From positions 1-64,000 of the forward strand of contig JAGKTT010000014.1 in NCBI GenBank assembly GCA_021153285.1: a stretch of 64,000 bases of DNA, written 5' to 3'. How positions within the stretch are numbered: the first letter of the stretch is position 1; each line of letters begins with the position of its first letter. Origin of the DNA: Bacteroidia bacterium (GTDB lineage Bacteria; Bacteroidota; Bacteroidia; Bacteroidales; UBA932). The position numbers and the translations under genes were made by a program. Positions 7,523-16,424 of this stretch are shown here, in pieces. Below the pieces are notes generated by a model, which was not told the origin of the DNA, made no database searches, and saw nothing but the letters and a program-made list of their open reading frames with translations.

Positions 7523-9520
7523 TTAGAGAGTCGAATACTTCTTGCCGTACTGGAGCATCTGGTCGAGATAGCTGTCAGCATACTCGAGCTGATAATCGAC
7601 GATCTTTCCGCCTTTCTTCACAGGAACGATATCCGGATTCACGAAACCTCCGTACGGCTTGAGGCCAAGGGATGCATAACGTTCGAGAACCTCTTTATGA
7701 AGATCGTAATCGATATTGACGGCGTAAGTCTCCACGAGAGCCTTGCCTGCCTCATAGTCACCCTCAGACTTGATTCGCTGAACTTCTGCGAGAAGATCTC
7801 CGAAAAGTCCACGGAGAGCTTCGAAGTCATTGACCACGAAATATGTCTTTCCGTCACGAACCTTCTTTTCGATCACGTTATCGGCAAGACCCTTCTCATA
7901 GCACCACTGTGCGATAAGCTTACGGTCCTGCATATGCGACTCCATATTCTTCTTGCCGAGCTCGACTCTGGTGAACTGAGTGAAGATACCGTTACGTATG
8001 AAGCTTGTGTACTGAGCCTTATAAGCCTCCATATCAGGAACGATACCAAGCTCAACCATTTTAGGATCAGCAAGATAGTAAAGTCCGAAGAGGTCAGCAC
8101 GAGTTTCCTCGAGAGCTGAGCTGTATTCTCCGAGCGCATTAGGCGAAGTACCCGGAAGAAGCTGTCCTGAACCGTGTCCGAGGCATTCGTGAAGGTCTGT
8201 ATGGAGGTCATTGGTCAATGCACCATACTTCTTTTCCAAAGCGATTTCATCCTCTGACCAGGCAAACTCTCCAAGCTGGTTCTTAGGAGACTCCTGAGCG
8301 GCCATATTGTATGCAGATGTAAGATTCGCGATAGTCACTGACTTCGAACCGTGCTCACGACGGATCCAGTCGGCGTTAGGAAGATTGATACCGATCGGAG
8401 CGGCAGGATAGCAGTCACCTGCAAGAACTGCAACATTGATGACCTTTGCTGTCACACCCTTCACCTCCTTCTTCTTGAATCGGCTGTCAACCGGCGAATT
8501 ATCCTCGAACCACTGGGCATTCTCACTGATGAGTTCAGTGCGGAGCGAAGCCTCGGCATCCTTGAAATTCACGAGACCTTCCCAGGTAGCCTTGCGTCCG
8601 AGCGGGTCATTGTAATCCTCTACGAATCCGTTGACAAAGTCTACAGTTCCAAGAGTATCGTTCACCCATTTGATATTGTATTCATCCCAAAGATTGAGGT
8701 CTCCGGACTGGTAATATGCAACGAGATCAGCGATATATGCCTTCTGAGTATCATTCTCAGCCACAGCCGCAGCCTTTTCAAGTTCAGCGCAGATCTTCTC
8801 GAGAGCAGCTCCATAAAGGCCACCTACCTTATATACTTCTTCGCGCACAACGCCGTCTTCACCCTTGACCACGCGGCTGTTAAGACCGTATGATATAGGA
8901 GTCTTGTCTGACGGATCCATCATTGATGCATAGAGGGCTTCCACTTCAGCACGTGTGACATTCTCATAGAAATTGACCGCAGACTCAGCTACAATATCCT
9001 TTCCGTCCATCACCTTTCTTGCCGGGAAGACAGCCGGATCATAGATGAAATATTCCAGCTCGGCATCATCCTCCCCCACAGCTGCCATCAGGTCGTGGAA
9101 ATAATCCTGAGAACACTCAGGGAAGAACTTATCTTCCGCATAGTGGTGATGGATACCGTTGCTGAAGAATACTCTTTTAGCATATGTCTCGAACTTTGCC
9201 CAATCCTCGCTCGTGCGGTCTCCCTCGTAGTTCTCAAGAATATTCTCAAGTGTCTTACGGATCTGGAGATTGTACTTGCAGTTCTGCATCCAGATAATGT
9301 CACGACCATATTTGGCCGCCTCCGAAAGATGGTAGACATACTCCTTCTGCTGAAGGGAGAGCGCGTCCCAACCCGGAACCTGATATCTCATAATCTTAAG
9401 ATCGGCGAATTCATCGATCAGGTATTTGAATTCTCCATTCTGCGCCGCATTATCCGAAGAACAGGAAGCAAAGGCAGCGGCAAGGCCTGCAATCGTAATC
9501 ATCTTACTTAAAGCTTTCAT
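7523..9520 (-). CDS. Dipeptidyl-peptidase III-like metallopeptidase (M49), lipoprotein
   Basis: The ATG at 9520 gives 665 residues with a lipoprotein signal ('LAAAFASCSSDN'). The zinc site is of DPP III type: HECLGH at 444-449 (HExxGH) and EETRAD at 471-476, so H444, H449 and E472 are the predicted ligands. M49 enzymes remove dipeptides from the N-terminus of short peptides; a lipidated form would act in the periplasm or at the outer membrane. A second M49-like gene with a different zinc motif lies at 17186. An upstream in-frame start (9556) lies inside the promoter region and is rejected. Confidence 0.9.
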   Translation of the reverse strand: MKALSKMITIAGLAAAFASCSSDNAAQNGEFKYLIDEFADLKIMRYQVPGWDALSLQQKEYVYHLSEAAKYGRDIIWMQNCKYNLQIRKTLENILENYEGDRTSEDWAKFETYAKRVFFSNGIHHHYAEDKFFPECSQDYFHDLMAAVGEDDAELEYFIYDPAVFPARKVMDGKDIVAESAVNFYENVTRAEVEALYASMMDPSDKTPISYGLNSRVVKGEDGVVREEVYKVGGLYGAALEKICAELEKAAAVAENDTQKAYIADLVAYYQSGDLNLWDEYNIKWVNDTLGTVDFVNGFVEDYNDPLGRKATWEGLVNFKDAEASLRTELISENAQWFEDNSPVDSRFKKKEVKGVTAKVINVAVLAGDCYPAAPIGINLPNADWIRREHGSKSVTIANLTSAYNMAAQESPKNQLGEFAWSEDEIALEKKYGALTNDLHTDLHECLGHGSGQLLPGTSPNALGEYSSALEETRADLFGLYYLADPKMVELGIVPDMEAYKAQYTSFIRNGIFTQFTRVELGKKNMESHMQDRKLIAQWCYEKGLADNVIEKKVRDGKTYFVVNDFEALRGLFGDLLAEVQRIKSEGDYEAGKALVETYAVNIDYDLHKEVLERYASLGLKPYGGFVNPDIVPVKKGGKIVDYQLEYADSYLDQMLQYGKKYSTL

Positions 9521-9553
9521 ATTTGTATATTTGATTTCAATTCCGATAATTGG

Positions 9554-9580
9554 CAAATATACATAAAATAATTATATTTG
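9554..9580. promoter_or_regulatory. Divergent -7 boxes between the M49 and C11 peptidase genes
   Basis: TATATTTG occurs on the minus strand (9561-9554) 33 nt before the M49 ATG and on the plus strand (9573-9580) 23 nt before the clostripain start. The two secreted peptidases are therefore transcribed divergently from an 83-bp intergenic region. Confidence 0.6.
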
Positions 9581-9603
9581 TCGTTTTGTTAAAGCTGAAA
9601 CTG

Positions 9604-10914
9604 ATGATGATAAACATAAAGAACATTATTCTACGCCTTGCAGCTGGGTTTATGCTGCTGCCTATCTTTCACGGATGCTTCGGATTGGACACTCCGAAAG
9701 AAGACTGCAAGGTGGACGAAGCTTCACGCAAGGTCCTGCTTCTGTATTCTGCAGGCTTCAACTCCCTGAGAAGCTATCTGCTGGATGACATAAAGGATCT
9801 GAAGCAGGGATGGCTGCCTGGAAATGGCTGCAATGACGACATTCTGCTTGTGTACACTCATACGCCGAGAGTAAGCGGTTCATATGACAATCCGACTACT
9901 CCGTACCTTATCAGAATATATAAGAATAAGGAAGGCAACACAATATCAGACACATTGGTAACTTATCCCCAAGGTACGATATCCTCATCTGCCGTACAGC
10001 TGAATGAAGTCCTGAACTACGTAAAGGACAATTTCACTTCCGGCAGTTACGGAATGATTTTCTCATCACACGCGACAGGATATCTGCCTTCCGGATATTA
10101 CTCAAACCCGGGCAGTTATGTATTCCGGAAATCGAGAATGATGAAGTCAAGAGGCGTTCCGTCTCCGGTACCATACGTTGAGCCGGACTTCGACCCGTCA
10201 CTGCCGATGGTAAAAAGTATAGGACAGGATCAGGTAGGCCCGTCCCAGAACAGGGTATCATATGAAATGGAGCTGGCGGATTTTGCCGAAGCAATACCGA
10301 TGGAACTGGATTACATCCTCTTCGATGCCTGCCTTATGGGTGGTATCGAAGTAGCATACGAGCTTAGGGACAAATGTAGGAAAGTCGGTTTCTCACAGGC
10401 TGAAGTGCTTGCAGAAGGACTTGATTACAAGACACTTACCCAGCACCTGTTATTAAAGGAGGAGCCGGATCCAATGGGGGTATGCAGAGATTACTTCACA
10501 CAGTACGACATTCAGAGCGGAATATATAGATCAGCGACGATATCAATGATAGACTGCCATAATCTGGAGCCTCTCGCAGAGGTCTGCAAAGACATATTCG
10601 CCGCACACTCAGAAGGGTTGACTTCCATAGAACCGTCAGCAGTCCAAAGATTCTACCGAAGCAACAAGCACTGGTTCTATGATCTGGAGAGCATTGTCAG
10701 GGAAGCTGGAGCAACTGAAGAAGAGATCGCAAGACTTCAGGATGCGCTGGATGGATGCGTATTATATAAGGAGCACACTCCTGAGTTTATGAATGAGTTC
10801 AAGATAGATATATTCTCCGGATTCAGTATGTACCTACCGCGCAACGGAAGTAATGAACTCGACAAATTCTACCGGACACTCCAGTGGAATCAGGCAACAG
10901 GATTGGTTCCTTAG
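9604..10914 (+). CDS. Clostripain-family (C11) cysteine peptidase lipoprotein
   Basis: The product of 436 residues begins with a lipoprotein signal ('LLPIFHGCFGLD'). The C11 catalytic pair is visible: H156 in 'GMIFSSHATGYL' and C243 in 'LDYILFDACLMGG', with the typical 'MELADFAEAIP' stretch between them. Family C11 enzymes cleave after Arg/Lys and are usually self-activated; here substrate and activation are unknown. Two adjacent ATG codons (9604, 9607) are possible starts; the TTG-initiated extension at 9550 overlaps the promoters. No pro-region cleavage site can be pointed out. Confidence 0.88.
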   Translation: MMINIKNIILRLAAGFMLLPIFHGCFGLDTPKEDCKVDEASRKVLLLYSAGFNSLRSYLLDDIKDLKQGWLPGNGCNDDILLVYTHTPRVSGSYDNPTTPYLIRIYKNKEGNTISDTLVTYPQGTISSSAVQLNEVLNYVKDNFTSGSYGMIFSSHATGYLPSGYYSNPGSYVFRKSRMMKSRGVPSPVPYVEPDFDPSLPMVKSIGQDQVGPSQNRVSYEMELADFAEAIPMELDYILFDACLMGGIEVAYELRDKCRKVGFSQAEVLAEGLDYKTLTQHLLLKEEPDPMGVCRDYFTQYDIQSGIYRSATISMIDCHNLEPLAEVCKDIFAAHSEGLTSIEPSAVQRFYRSNKHWFYDLESIVREAGATEEEIARLQDALDGCVLYKEHTPEFMNEFKIDIFSGFSMYLPRNGSNELDKFYRTLQWNQATGLVP

Positions 10915-10933
10915 GAACTTTTCAATATTATCA

Positions 10934-11066
10934 TTTGATATTCAAATATTTTGTCTATCTTTGCAGCCCCAAAAAATTTGGTCTAAAAAGCAGATCGCTT
11001 TTTGGTGCAATGGGGTTTTCGGATTATTCCGGAAACTGAGTAACACATTTTAAAATTTAAAAGACA
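10934..11066 (+). promoter_or_regulatory. rplY promoter and 5' leader
   Basis: TTTG (10934-10937), 18 bp, then TATCTTTG (10956-10963) is a canonical promoter. The leader of about 100 nt contains AAAAAGC/GCTTTTT (about 10986-11003), a small hairpin, and a second imperfect inverted repeat around TTTTCGGA/TCCGGAAA (11018-11036). A leader of this length before a ribosomal protein gene allows autoregulation, but no known motif is recognised. Confidence 0.6.
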
Positions 11067-11663
11067 ATGAAGCACATTGAACTCAAAGGCCAGGTTCGCG
11101 AAGCTGGCAACAAGGCAGCAGTAAAGGCTGTACGTCGTGCAGGACAGGTTCCTTGCAACATCTATGGACTCGGAATGGAGAACATTCTCTTCACTATCGA
11201 CGCTCAGGATCTCAAGACAATCACTCACACTCCTAACTCATATATCATCGACCTTCACCTCAGTGACGGAAGAAATGGTTATGCAGTGCTCCACGAAGTA
11301 CAGTATCACCCTGTAACCGACGAGGCTCTTCACGTAGACTTCCTCTTCGTTTCAGAGGACAAGCCTGTAACTATCGAGGTTCCGGTTCTCGTTACCGGTC
11401 ACGCTGAGGGTGTGAAGATGGGTGGTAAGCTCCTCGTTTCTAGCCGCAAGCTCCGCATCAGCGCTATGATGAACAACCTTCCTGACGTTCTCGAGGTGGA
11501 CTCTACTCACCTTATGATCGGCAAGCAGATCGTTGCTGGCGACCTCAACTACGAAGGCGTTACTATCGTATCTCCAAAGGCTACAATCATCTGCTCTGTA
11601 CGTCCTACCCGTGCAACTCAGCAGGCTAAGATGGAGCAGCAGGCTACTGGTAAGAAGAAGTAA
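11067..11663 (+). CDS. rplY: 50S ribosomal protein L25/general stress protein Ctc
   Basis: The 198-residue product is the long (CTC-type) L25: an N-terminal 5S-rRNA-binding domain (about 1-90; 'KAVRRAGQVPCNIYGLG') and a C-terminal beta domain (about 95-180; 'TIEVPVLVTGHAEGVKMGG'), ending in a Gln/Lys-rich tail. It binds 5S rRNA in the large subunit. It is followed 11 bp later by pth, an arrangement common in many bacteria, so the two are probably cotranscribed. Confidence 0.96.
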   Translation: MKHIELKGQVREAGNKAAVKAVRRAGQVPCNIYGLGMENILFTIDAQDLKTITHTPNSYIIDLHLSDGRNGYAVLHEVQYHPVTDEALHVDFLFVSEDKPVTIEVPVLVTGHAEGVKMGGKLLVSSRKLRISAMMNNLPDVLEVDSTHLMIGKQIVAGDLNYEGVTIVSPKATIICSVRPTRATQQAKMEQQATGKKK

Positions 11664-11674
11664 TCTGAATTGGG

Positions 11675-12262
11675 ATGAATTATTTGATCGTCGGTTTAGG
11701 AAATATCGGCGTCGAATATGCCAACACCAGACACAACATTGGATTTATGGTATTGGATGCCTGGGCTCAGGCATCCAATATTGTTTTTGAGTCTGGAAGA
11801 TATGGCAGCACGACGACGATTTCATTCAAGGGAAGGAAGTTCACTTTACTCAAGCCTTCCACATATATGAATCTCAGCGGCAAGGCAGTGCGTTACTGGA
11901 TGAACGAACTGAAAATACAGCCGGAAAACCTTCTGGTCATTTCTGATGACCTGAATATCCCATTCGGCACCCTCAGACTCCGAAAGAATGGAAGCGCAGG
12001 CGGCCACAACGGTCTTACAAACATCAACGAACTGATCGGGACTCAGGATTATGCAAGGATCCGTGTCGGCATCGGCAACGAATTCGGCCGTGGCCAGCAG
12101 ATCGGCTACGTCCTGGGAGAATTCAACGAGGACGAAAAGAAGGAAATTCCGGAAATCTGCAAAAGAGTCATTGACGGTGTGAAGGCTTGGGCGACTGTAG
12201 GAGCAGATCGCGCTATGAACGTAGTAAACACAAAGCCAAAACCCAAGGAAACTGAAGCTTAG
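11675..12262 (+). CDS. pth: Peptidyl-tRNA hydrolase
   Basis: This 195-residue enzyme has the Pth1 signature: 'MNYLIVGLGNIGVEYANTRH' with catalytic His20, 'PSTYMNLSGKAV', the 'SDDLNIPFGTLRLR' strand and 'GSAGGHNGL'. Pth releases tRNA from prematurely dropped peptidyl-tRNAs and is essential in most bacteria. It lies downstream of rplY in the same direction; the C-terminus ends in a short charged tail. Confidence 0.97.
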   Translation: MNYLIVGLGNIGVEYANTRHNIGFMVLDAWAQASNIVFESGRYGSTTTISFKGRKFTLLKPSTYMNLSGKAVRYWMNELKIQPENLLVISDDLNIPFGTLRLRKNGSAGGHNGLTNINELIGTQDYARIRVGIGNEFGRGQQIGYVLGEFNEDEKKEIPEICKRVIDGVKAWATVGADRAMNVVNTKPKPKETEA

Positions 12263-12383
12263 AAACTGTACAACGGCCTGAAAACAACAATTTTAAAGGC
12301 AAAAACTTGTTTTTTATTTGGATTATTCATACCTTGGCGTCAGTTTAACAATGTTTCACGAACTATTTAAAAATTTCAAGACA

Positions 12384-12557
12384 ATGAGAGAACTTGTAGA
12401 TCAGATCAAGGCCGAGTATGAAGTATTCGCTCAGAATGCAGAGGCTCAGGTAGAGAAAGGTAACAAAGCTGCTGGAGCACGCGCTCGCAAGGCTGCTTTG
12501 AATCTTATGAAGATGATGAAGGATTTCAGAAAGGAGTCTGTAGAGGCTGCAAAATAA
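12384..12557 (+). CDS. Hc1-like histone H1 family small DNA-binding protein
   Basis: This 57-residue Lys/Ala-rich protein begins 'MRELVDQIKAEYE' and contains 'KGNKAAGARARKAALNL' and 'KDFRKESVEAAK', matching the short histone-H1/Hc1-like proteins of Bacteroidota. It is predicted to be a single helical hairpin with a positive face that compacts DNA. The ATG at 12384 (preceded by 'TTCAAGACA') is chosen over an upstream in-frame start at 12318, because the family begins with 'M+ELVD'. A terminator follows at 12579. Confidence 0.88.
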   Translation: MRELVDQIKAEYEVFAQNAEAQVEKGNKAAGARARKAALNLMKMMKDFRKESVEAAK

Positions 12558-12578
12558 TTTCCTTCAGGAACAAAAGTA

Positions 12579-12611
12579 AAGGGTCGGTAGTTTCTCAACT
12601 AACCGGCCCTT
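12579..12611 (+). terminator. Terminator hairpin after the Hc1-like gene
   Basis: The arm at 12579-12592 pairs with 12597-12611 with one bulge and a G-T pair around a 4-nt TCTC loop. It lies 22 nt after the stop codon and is followed by a weak A/T stretch. It separates this gene from the convergent PCMD gene. Confidence 0.6.
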
Positions 12612-12702
12612 AAACGTGTACTAAAACCTAAACCTGACAAATAGATGCATAAGGATTTCGAAATGTTGCATCACTTTTGAAAAAATACACACTTTTTTCA
12701 AT

Positions 12703-13680
12703 TTACATAACGATCTCGACATTATCCACCCAGACTGTATTACCTACTCCGCCATAGAATGCCTTGCCACAGCTTGACAGAATATGGATCATCATATGCG
12801 TAGGCTCAGTTCCTGGAGCAGCCCAGCCATCTTCCTGAATGATGACATTCTTTCCTTTACTGTTCGATGCGTGATATGCAGTCTCAGGATCTGTCTTAAG
12901 TCCCATATAGTCCTTATAATAAGGTTCTTTGGTGATATCTCCATAATGGATCTTCACCTCATATCCGTTCTTCCACTCTGGGACATCCTCCATAATTCTT
13001 TCGATTCCGGTTCCGACTCTCAAAGCGTGAACATTGCCTTCTTCATCCTCCCATCTTTTCTGCAGCATTACCGTAATCTCCGCATAGTCATTGTATCCCA
13101 TAGGCTTAAGCTTCGAAAATCCTGTTCCACGGATCACCTCGTGCCCTACATCCGCCTTATAATCCATCCTGACAGCCTTGGGAGAGTCAGTGAAGGGAAA
13201 ACCATAGAAGACCTTGGCCATAGGGTCTTTGGTGGTCGTTATCGGCTCTGGAAGCACTCCGACCAGCAGAGCTCCCTGACAGGTGACGTCCATATTGACT
13301 ATACCTAATGCCTTGACCTCTTCGATATGAGTTTCGATTCTCGCACACCATCCATCTCCTCTTTTTTCCGGGAATATCGTATTGTTCGTCTTTACTACGC
13401 CGGCGACAATGGCAAGCACGTTGTTGGTACGCCACATATATCCTTCCGGCGCCCTGAATGGCGTCTTTCCTGTGACAAGGGTATCCTGATTACCATAAAA
13501 CTCATAAAGATATTTGGTCTGCCCTCCTATAAGGCCTGATTCCTTGACCTCACGTACGCACCAGTTATCGAATCTGCCACCTTCATTGATCTTCCTGACC
13601 GTACTTTCCTGTGCACCAAGGGTGAAGGTAAAAGAAAATAGTGCGCAGACAGAAAGCGCAAATATTCTTGTCCGTCTCAT
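12703..13680 (-). CDS. Secreted PCMD-domain protein (putative carbohydrate metabolism domain)
   Basis: The 325-residue product has a signal peptide ('LFSFTFTLGAQES', cleavage near 23). The rest is beta-rich and contains 'GRFDNWCVREVKESGLIGGQ' and 'FTDSPKAVRMDYKADVGHE', resembling the PCMD family (jelly-roll-like, carbohydrate-associated Bacteroidota proteins). The assignment rests on those motifs only. It stands alone behind its own -7 box (13717-13710) and is convergent with the Hc1-like gene. No catalytic residues can be named. Confidence 0.65.
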   Translation of the reverse strand: MRRTRIFALSVCALFSFTFTLGAQESTVRKINEGGRFDNWCVREVKESGLIGGQTKYLYEFYGNQDTLVTGKTPFRAPEGYMWRTNNVLAIVAGVVKTNNTIFPEKRGDGWCARIETHIEEVKALGIVNMDVTCQGALLVGVLPEPITTTKDPMAKVFYGFPFTDSPKAVRMDYKADVGHEVIRGTGFSKLKPMGYNDYAEITVMLQKRWEDEEGNVHALRVGTGIERIMEDVPEWKNGYEVKIHYGDITKEPYYKDYMGLKTDPETAYHASNSKGKNVIIQEDGWAAPGTEPTHMMIHILSSCGKAFYGGVGNTVWVDNVEIVM

Positions 13681-13709
13681 AAAAAATGTTTAAATATGCA
13701 ATTCTTTTG

Positions 13710-13717
13710 CAAATATA
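13710..13717 (-). promoter_or_regulatory. -7 box of the PCMD-domain gene
   Basis: TATATTTG on the minus strand lies 30 nt before the ATG at 13680. Confidence 0.5.
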
Positions 13718-13751
13718 CTGGTTTTTAGAGAAAACCATACCGTAAAAGAAT

Positions 13752-15953
13752 ATGAAGCATAAAACGATACTTATATTTTTAGCATTGATTCTTTCCTTTT
13801 CGGCTCATTGCGGACCGGCGAGGAAGGGCATCATTTCCCTGACGCAGCCGGACGGTACCGTTTTCAATGCAAGACTGAAAGGAGACGAATTCTTCAGACT
13901 CACCACCACGCTGGACGGTTGTGCAATAGTCCAGGACAGGGATGGCTGGTGGTGCTATGCGCTATTTGATAACGAGGGAAACCGCAGCAGCAGCGGATGC
14001 AAGGTCGGTAAAAAGGCTCCATCAGCGATATTGTCAGAAAGCAGGATGATACCATACGAGGTTCTTTCCGCGTCAGCAGGAGAAAAGCGTCGAAAATTCT
14101 CATTCAGTGACAGCGGAATATGGAAAGACTCCGGCCTGCTCACCACAAGGAATGGCGGTCAGTCCGTAAAACACGGAATCGTCATATTGGCACAGTTCAG
14201 CGATATCAGATTCAAGTACGAGAAGCAGGACTTCGCTGATTTGCTTACTAAGGATGGATATTCACGGAACGGAGCTACCGGAAGTGCCAAGGAATATTTC
14301 GAGCAGCAGCTGGCAGGAAAAGTCAATTTCGAATTCGAAGTGAGCGACATCGTTACACTGCCGGAGAAGAGAGAGGAATATGGCGCAAATATGCCAGACG
14401 GAGAAGACAAGGACCCGACACGTATGATAATAGAAGCTTGTCAGGCGGCAGATGAACAGATCGATTTCACTCTATATGATGAAGACAAGGATGGTAAAAT
14501 AGATAATGTATTTGTCTTCTTTGCAGGTGGCGACGAGTCCCAAGGAGCCGGAGAGGAGTGCATCTGGTCACATTCCTGGTCCATATATGAGGGTAGCGGG
14601 CAAAGTATAGTCCTTGACGGTAAACAACTTGACAGCTATGCCTGCAGTTCCGAGCTTACCACAAGTCAGGACGGTACAACTTCGCAATTAAGCGGCATCG
14701 GCACATTCTGCCACGAATATGGCCATACATTAGGACTTGTAGATCTATATGACACCGATTATAGCGGCAGCGGTGGTGAATCTGCAGGTCTGTGGATCCG
14801 GACATCCCTGATGGACGGAGGAAATCATAACAATGAAGGCAATACACCTCCCTATCTCAATGCCATAGAAAGGGAGATGCTTGGAATCTGCAGCCCCATC
14901 AGGATAGACTCTGACGGATCATACTCATTAGGTCCCATTGAGCAGACCAATACCGTATACAGACTGGACACCGATAACGAAGATGAATATTATCTTCTGG
15001 AATGCCGAAGCGGTGATGGATGGGATGCGCATATCGGAGGAAAAGGATTGCTTGTGTATCATATTGACCGTTCTGACAGAGTTTCCGGATACTCGGATTC
15101 TTACAGGCGCAATCTGAAAGCCTCGGAGAGGTGGGGATTTGCCAATGAAGTAAACTGCAGGCCAGACCACCAATGCGCTGACCTCCTTGAAGCCGACGGG
15201 CGCAATGATATTTTCTCCGATATACTTCCGACTGACATCAGCACCATCTTCTTCCCGCAGAATGGCATCACTTCAATTGTTCCGGATGGAGTCCCGGGAT
15301 TCAGATTCTGGAGCGGAAAACTTGGAGCCGCCAAGCTTTCGGATATCCGATGGGAGGACGGTAAAATAATGTTCAATATCAGCGGAATATCAGAAAACAA
15401 AGTCCCTCCTGGCGTTTCTGCGGTGGAAATTGATACATTTACCGACGCAGCAATAATCCGTTTTGAAAGCGACAGAATTTTTGAGGGAAATGCGATCGTA
15501 GAATGGGGGCGCATTGGTGAAAAGATGCAGACTACTGTCATACAAGCATATGAGCCGGGAAAATATGCAGCCCTTATTGAAGATCTCCAGCCCGACAACA
15601 AGACATATAACGTGGTCATCTGCTTCGAGATAGATGGCGTCAAGGGAGGAAGCAAGAACATTACCTTGATGACCAGGAAATCGCCATCTGTGAGCTGGCC
15701 TTACATCCATATGACCGGAGTGAAGAAAAAAGCTGACGGAACCATTCCATACGGAAGTCCTATCCCCCTAAGGGTATGCAATGCTTCAGATGCCGCTGAA
15801 ATCAACTGGACCTTCAATGGCAGAAAGATTGTCGTGGAAGGTGACCAATACTACAGGCTCATCGAAAGCGGCACTCTGAAAGCACACATCATATGGGAGG
15901 ATGGGAGCGAGGATAACATTATCAAGGAGATCAGATTATCTGGGGAGGAATAG
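13752..15953 (+). CDS. Secreted M6-family zinc metalloprotease
   Basis: This 733-residue protein has a signal peptide (1-20) and a gluzincin-like M6 (immune inhibitor A type) domain with 'CHEYGHTLGLVDLYD', i.e. HExxH from H321 followed by the G-x-x-D of the metzincin-like extension. A calcium-loop-like 'DEDKDGKIDNVFVFFAGG' precedes it (about residue 245). The C-terminal third (about 560-733) reads as beta-sandwich domains ('GVSAVEIDTFTDAAIIRFES'), probably Fn3/Ig-like. The N-terminal 'NARLKGDEFFRLTTTLDG' resembles the propeptide of related M6 proteins. No C-terminal sorting domain is evident. A small lipoprotein gene follows after 3 bp. Confidence 0.9.
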   Translation: MKHKTILIFLALILSFSAHCGPARKGIISLTQPDGTVFNARLKGDEFFRLTTTLDGCAIVQDRDGWWCYALFDNEGNRSSSGCKVGKKAPSAILSESRMIPYEVLSASAGEKRRKFSFSDSGIWKDSGLLTTRNGGQSVKHGIVILAQFSDIRFKYEKQDFADLLTKDGYSRNGATGSAKEYFEQQLAGKVNFEFEVSDIVTLPEKREEYGANMPDGEDKDPTRMIIEACQAADEQIDFTLYDEDKDGKIDNVFVFFAGGDESQGAGEECIWSHSWSIYEGSGQSIVLDGKQLDSYACSSELTTSQDGTTSQLSGIGTFCHEYGHTLGLVDLYDTDYSGSGGESAGLWIRTSLMDGGNHNNEGNTPPYLNAIEREMLGICSPIRIDSDGSYSLGPIEQTNTVYRLDTDNEDEYYLLECRSGDGWDAHIGGKGLLVYHIDRSDRVSGYSDSYRRNLKASERWGFANEVNCRPDHQCADLLEADGRNDIFSDILPTDISTIFFPQNGITSIVPDGVPGFRFWSGKLGAAKLSDIRWEDGKIMFNISGISENKVPPGVSAVEIDTFTDAAIIRFESDRIFEGNAIVEWGRIGEKMQTTVIQAYEPGKYAALIEDLQPDNKTYNVVICFEIDGVKGGSKNITLMTRKSPSVSWPYIHMTGVKKKADGTIPYGSPIPLRVCNASDAAEINWTFNGRKIVVEGDQYYRLIESGTLKAHIIWEDGSEDNIIKEIRLSGEE

Positions 15954-15956
15954 CCT

Positions 15957-16355
15957 ATGCATCGATTGATTATATTTCTGACTATTGCAGTTATTGCCAC
16001 AGGATGCTGCTATGACATCGACGAGATCCTTCTTCAAAGGGAAGATATATCATTCACAATGAGAGGCGAAGATCTGTTTGTGTATGACCCTCTTGATTGT
16101 CAGCTTTCACACAGCATTCCGGACAATGTTTACCGTATGTACGATGACAGGCTTTCTGACTGGGTTATAGTGAAATGCTCGGAAAGACCGGACACGGAAG
16201 GTCAGAGTCTGAGTGTGGATCTGATCTGGACGGCTAGCAGCAGCACCAGAACGGAAACAGGGCTCACCTTTAGCGTACAGAAGACTTCCAGTGATGGAAA
16301 AGTCTGGATGTGGAACAAATCCAAAAAGATAGGAATAGTCATAAAAAACTTGTAA
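15957..16355 (+). CDS. Small lipoprotein of unknown function, paired with the M6 protease
   Basis: This 132-residue protein has a lipoprotein signal ending 'IAVIATGCCYDID' (Cys17 or 18). The remainder is acidic to neutral and predicted beta, with 'SDWVIVKCSERPDTEGQSLS' and a C-terminal 'KIGIVIKNL'. No family is recognised. It starts 3 bp after the M6 protease stop, so it is almost certainly cotranscribed and might be an inhibitor, chaperone or surface partner; that is inference. Its stop codon lies inside the -7 box of tpiA. Confidence 0.75.
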   Translation: MHRLIIFLTIAVIATGCCYDIDEILLQREDISFTMRGEDLFVYDPLDCQLSHSIPDNVYRMYDDRLSDWVIVKCSERPDTEGQSLSVDLIWTASSSTRTETGLTFSVQKTSSDGKVWMWNKSKKIGIVIKNL

Positions 16356-16360
16356 ATTTG
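16353..16360 (+). promoter_or_regulatory. tpiA -7 box overlapping the upstream stop codon
   Basis: TAAATTTG at 16353-16360 uses the TAA stop codon of the small lipoprotein gene as its first three bases. It gives a leader of about 58 nt before tpiA. A good -33 TTTG is not seen at the expected distance. Confidence 0.5.
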
Positions 16361-16424
16361 CGACCCTAATTGTGAAAAAAAAGAAGCAACAACAATTATA
16401 AACGTCTTAAAAAAGTTAAAGAAA

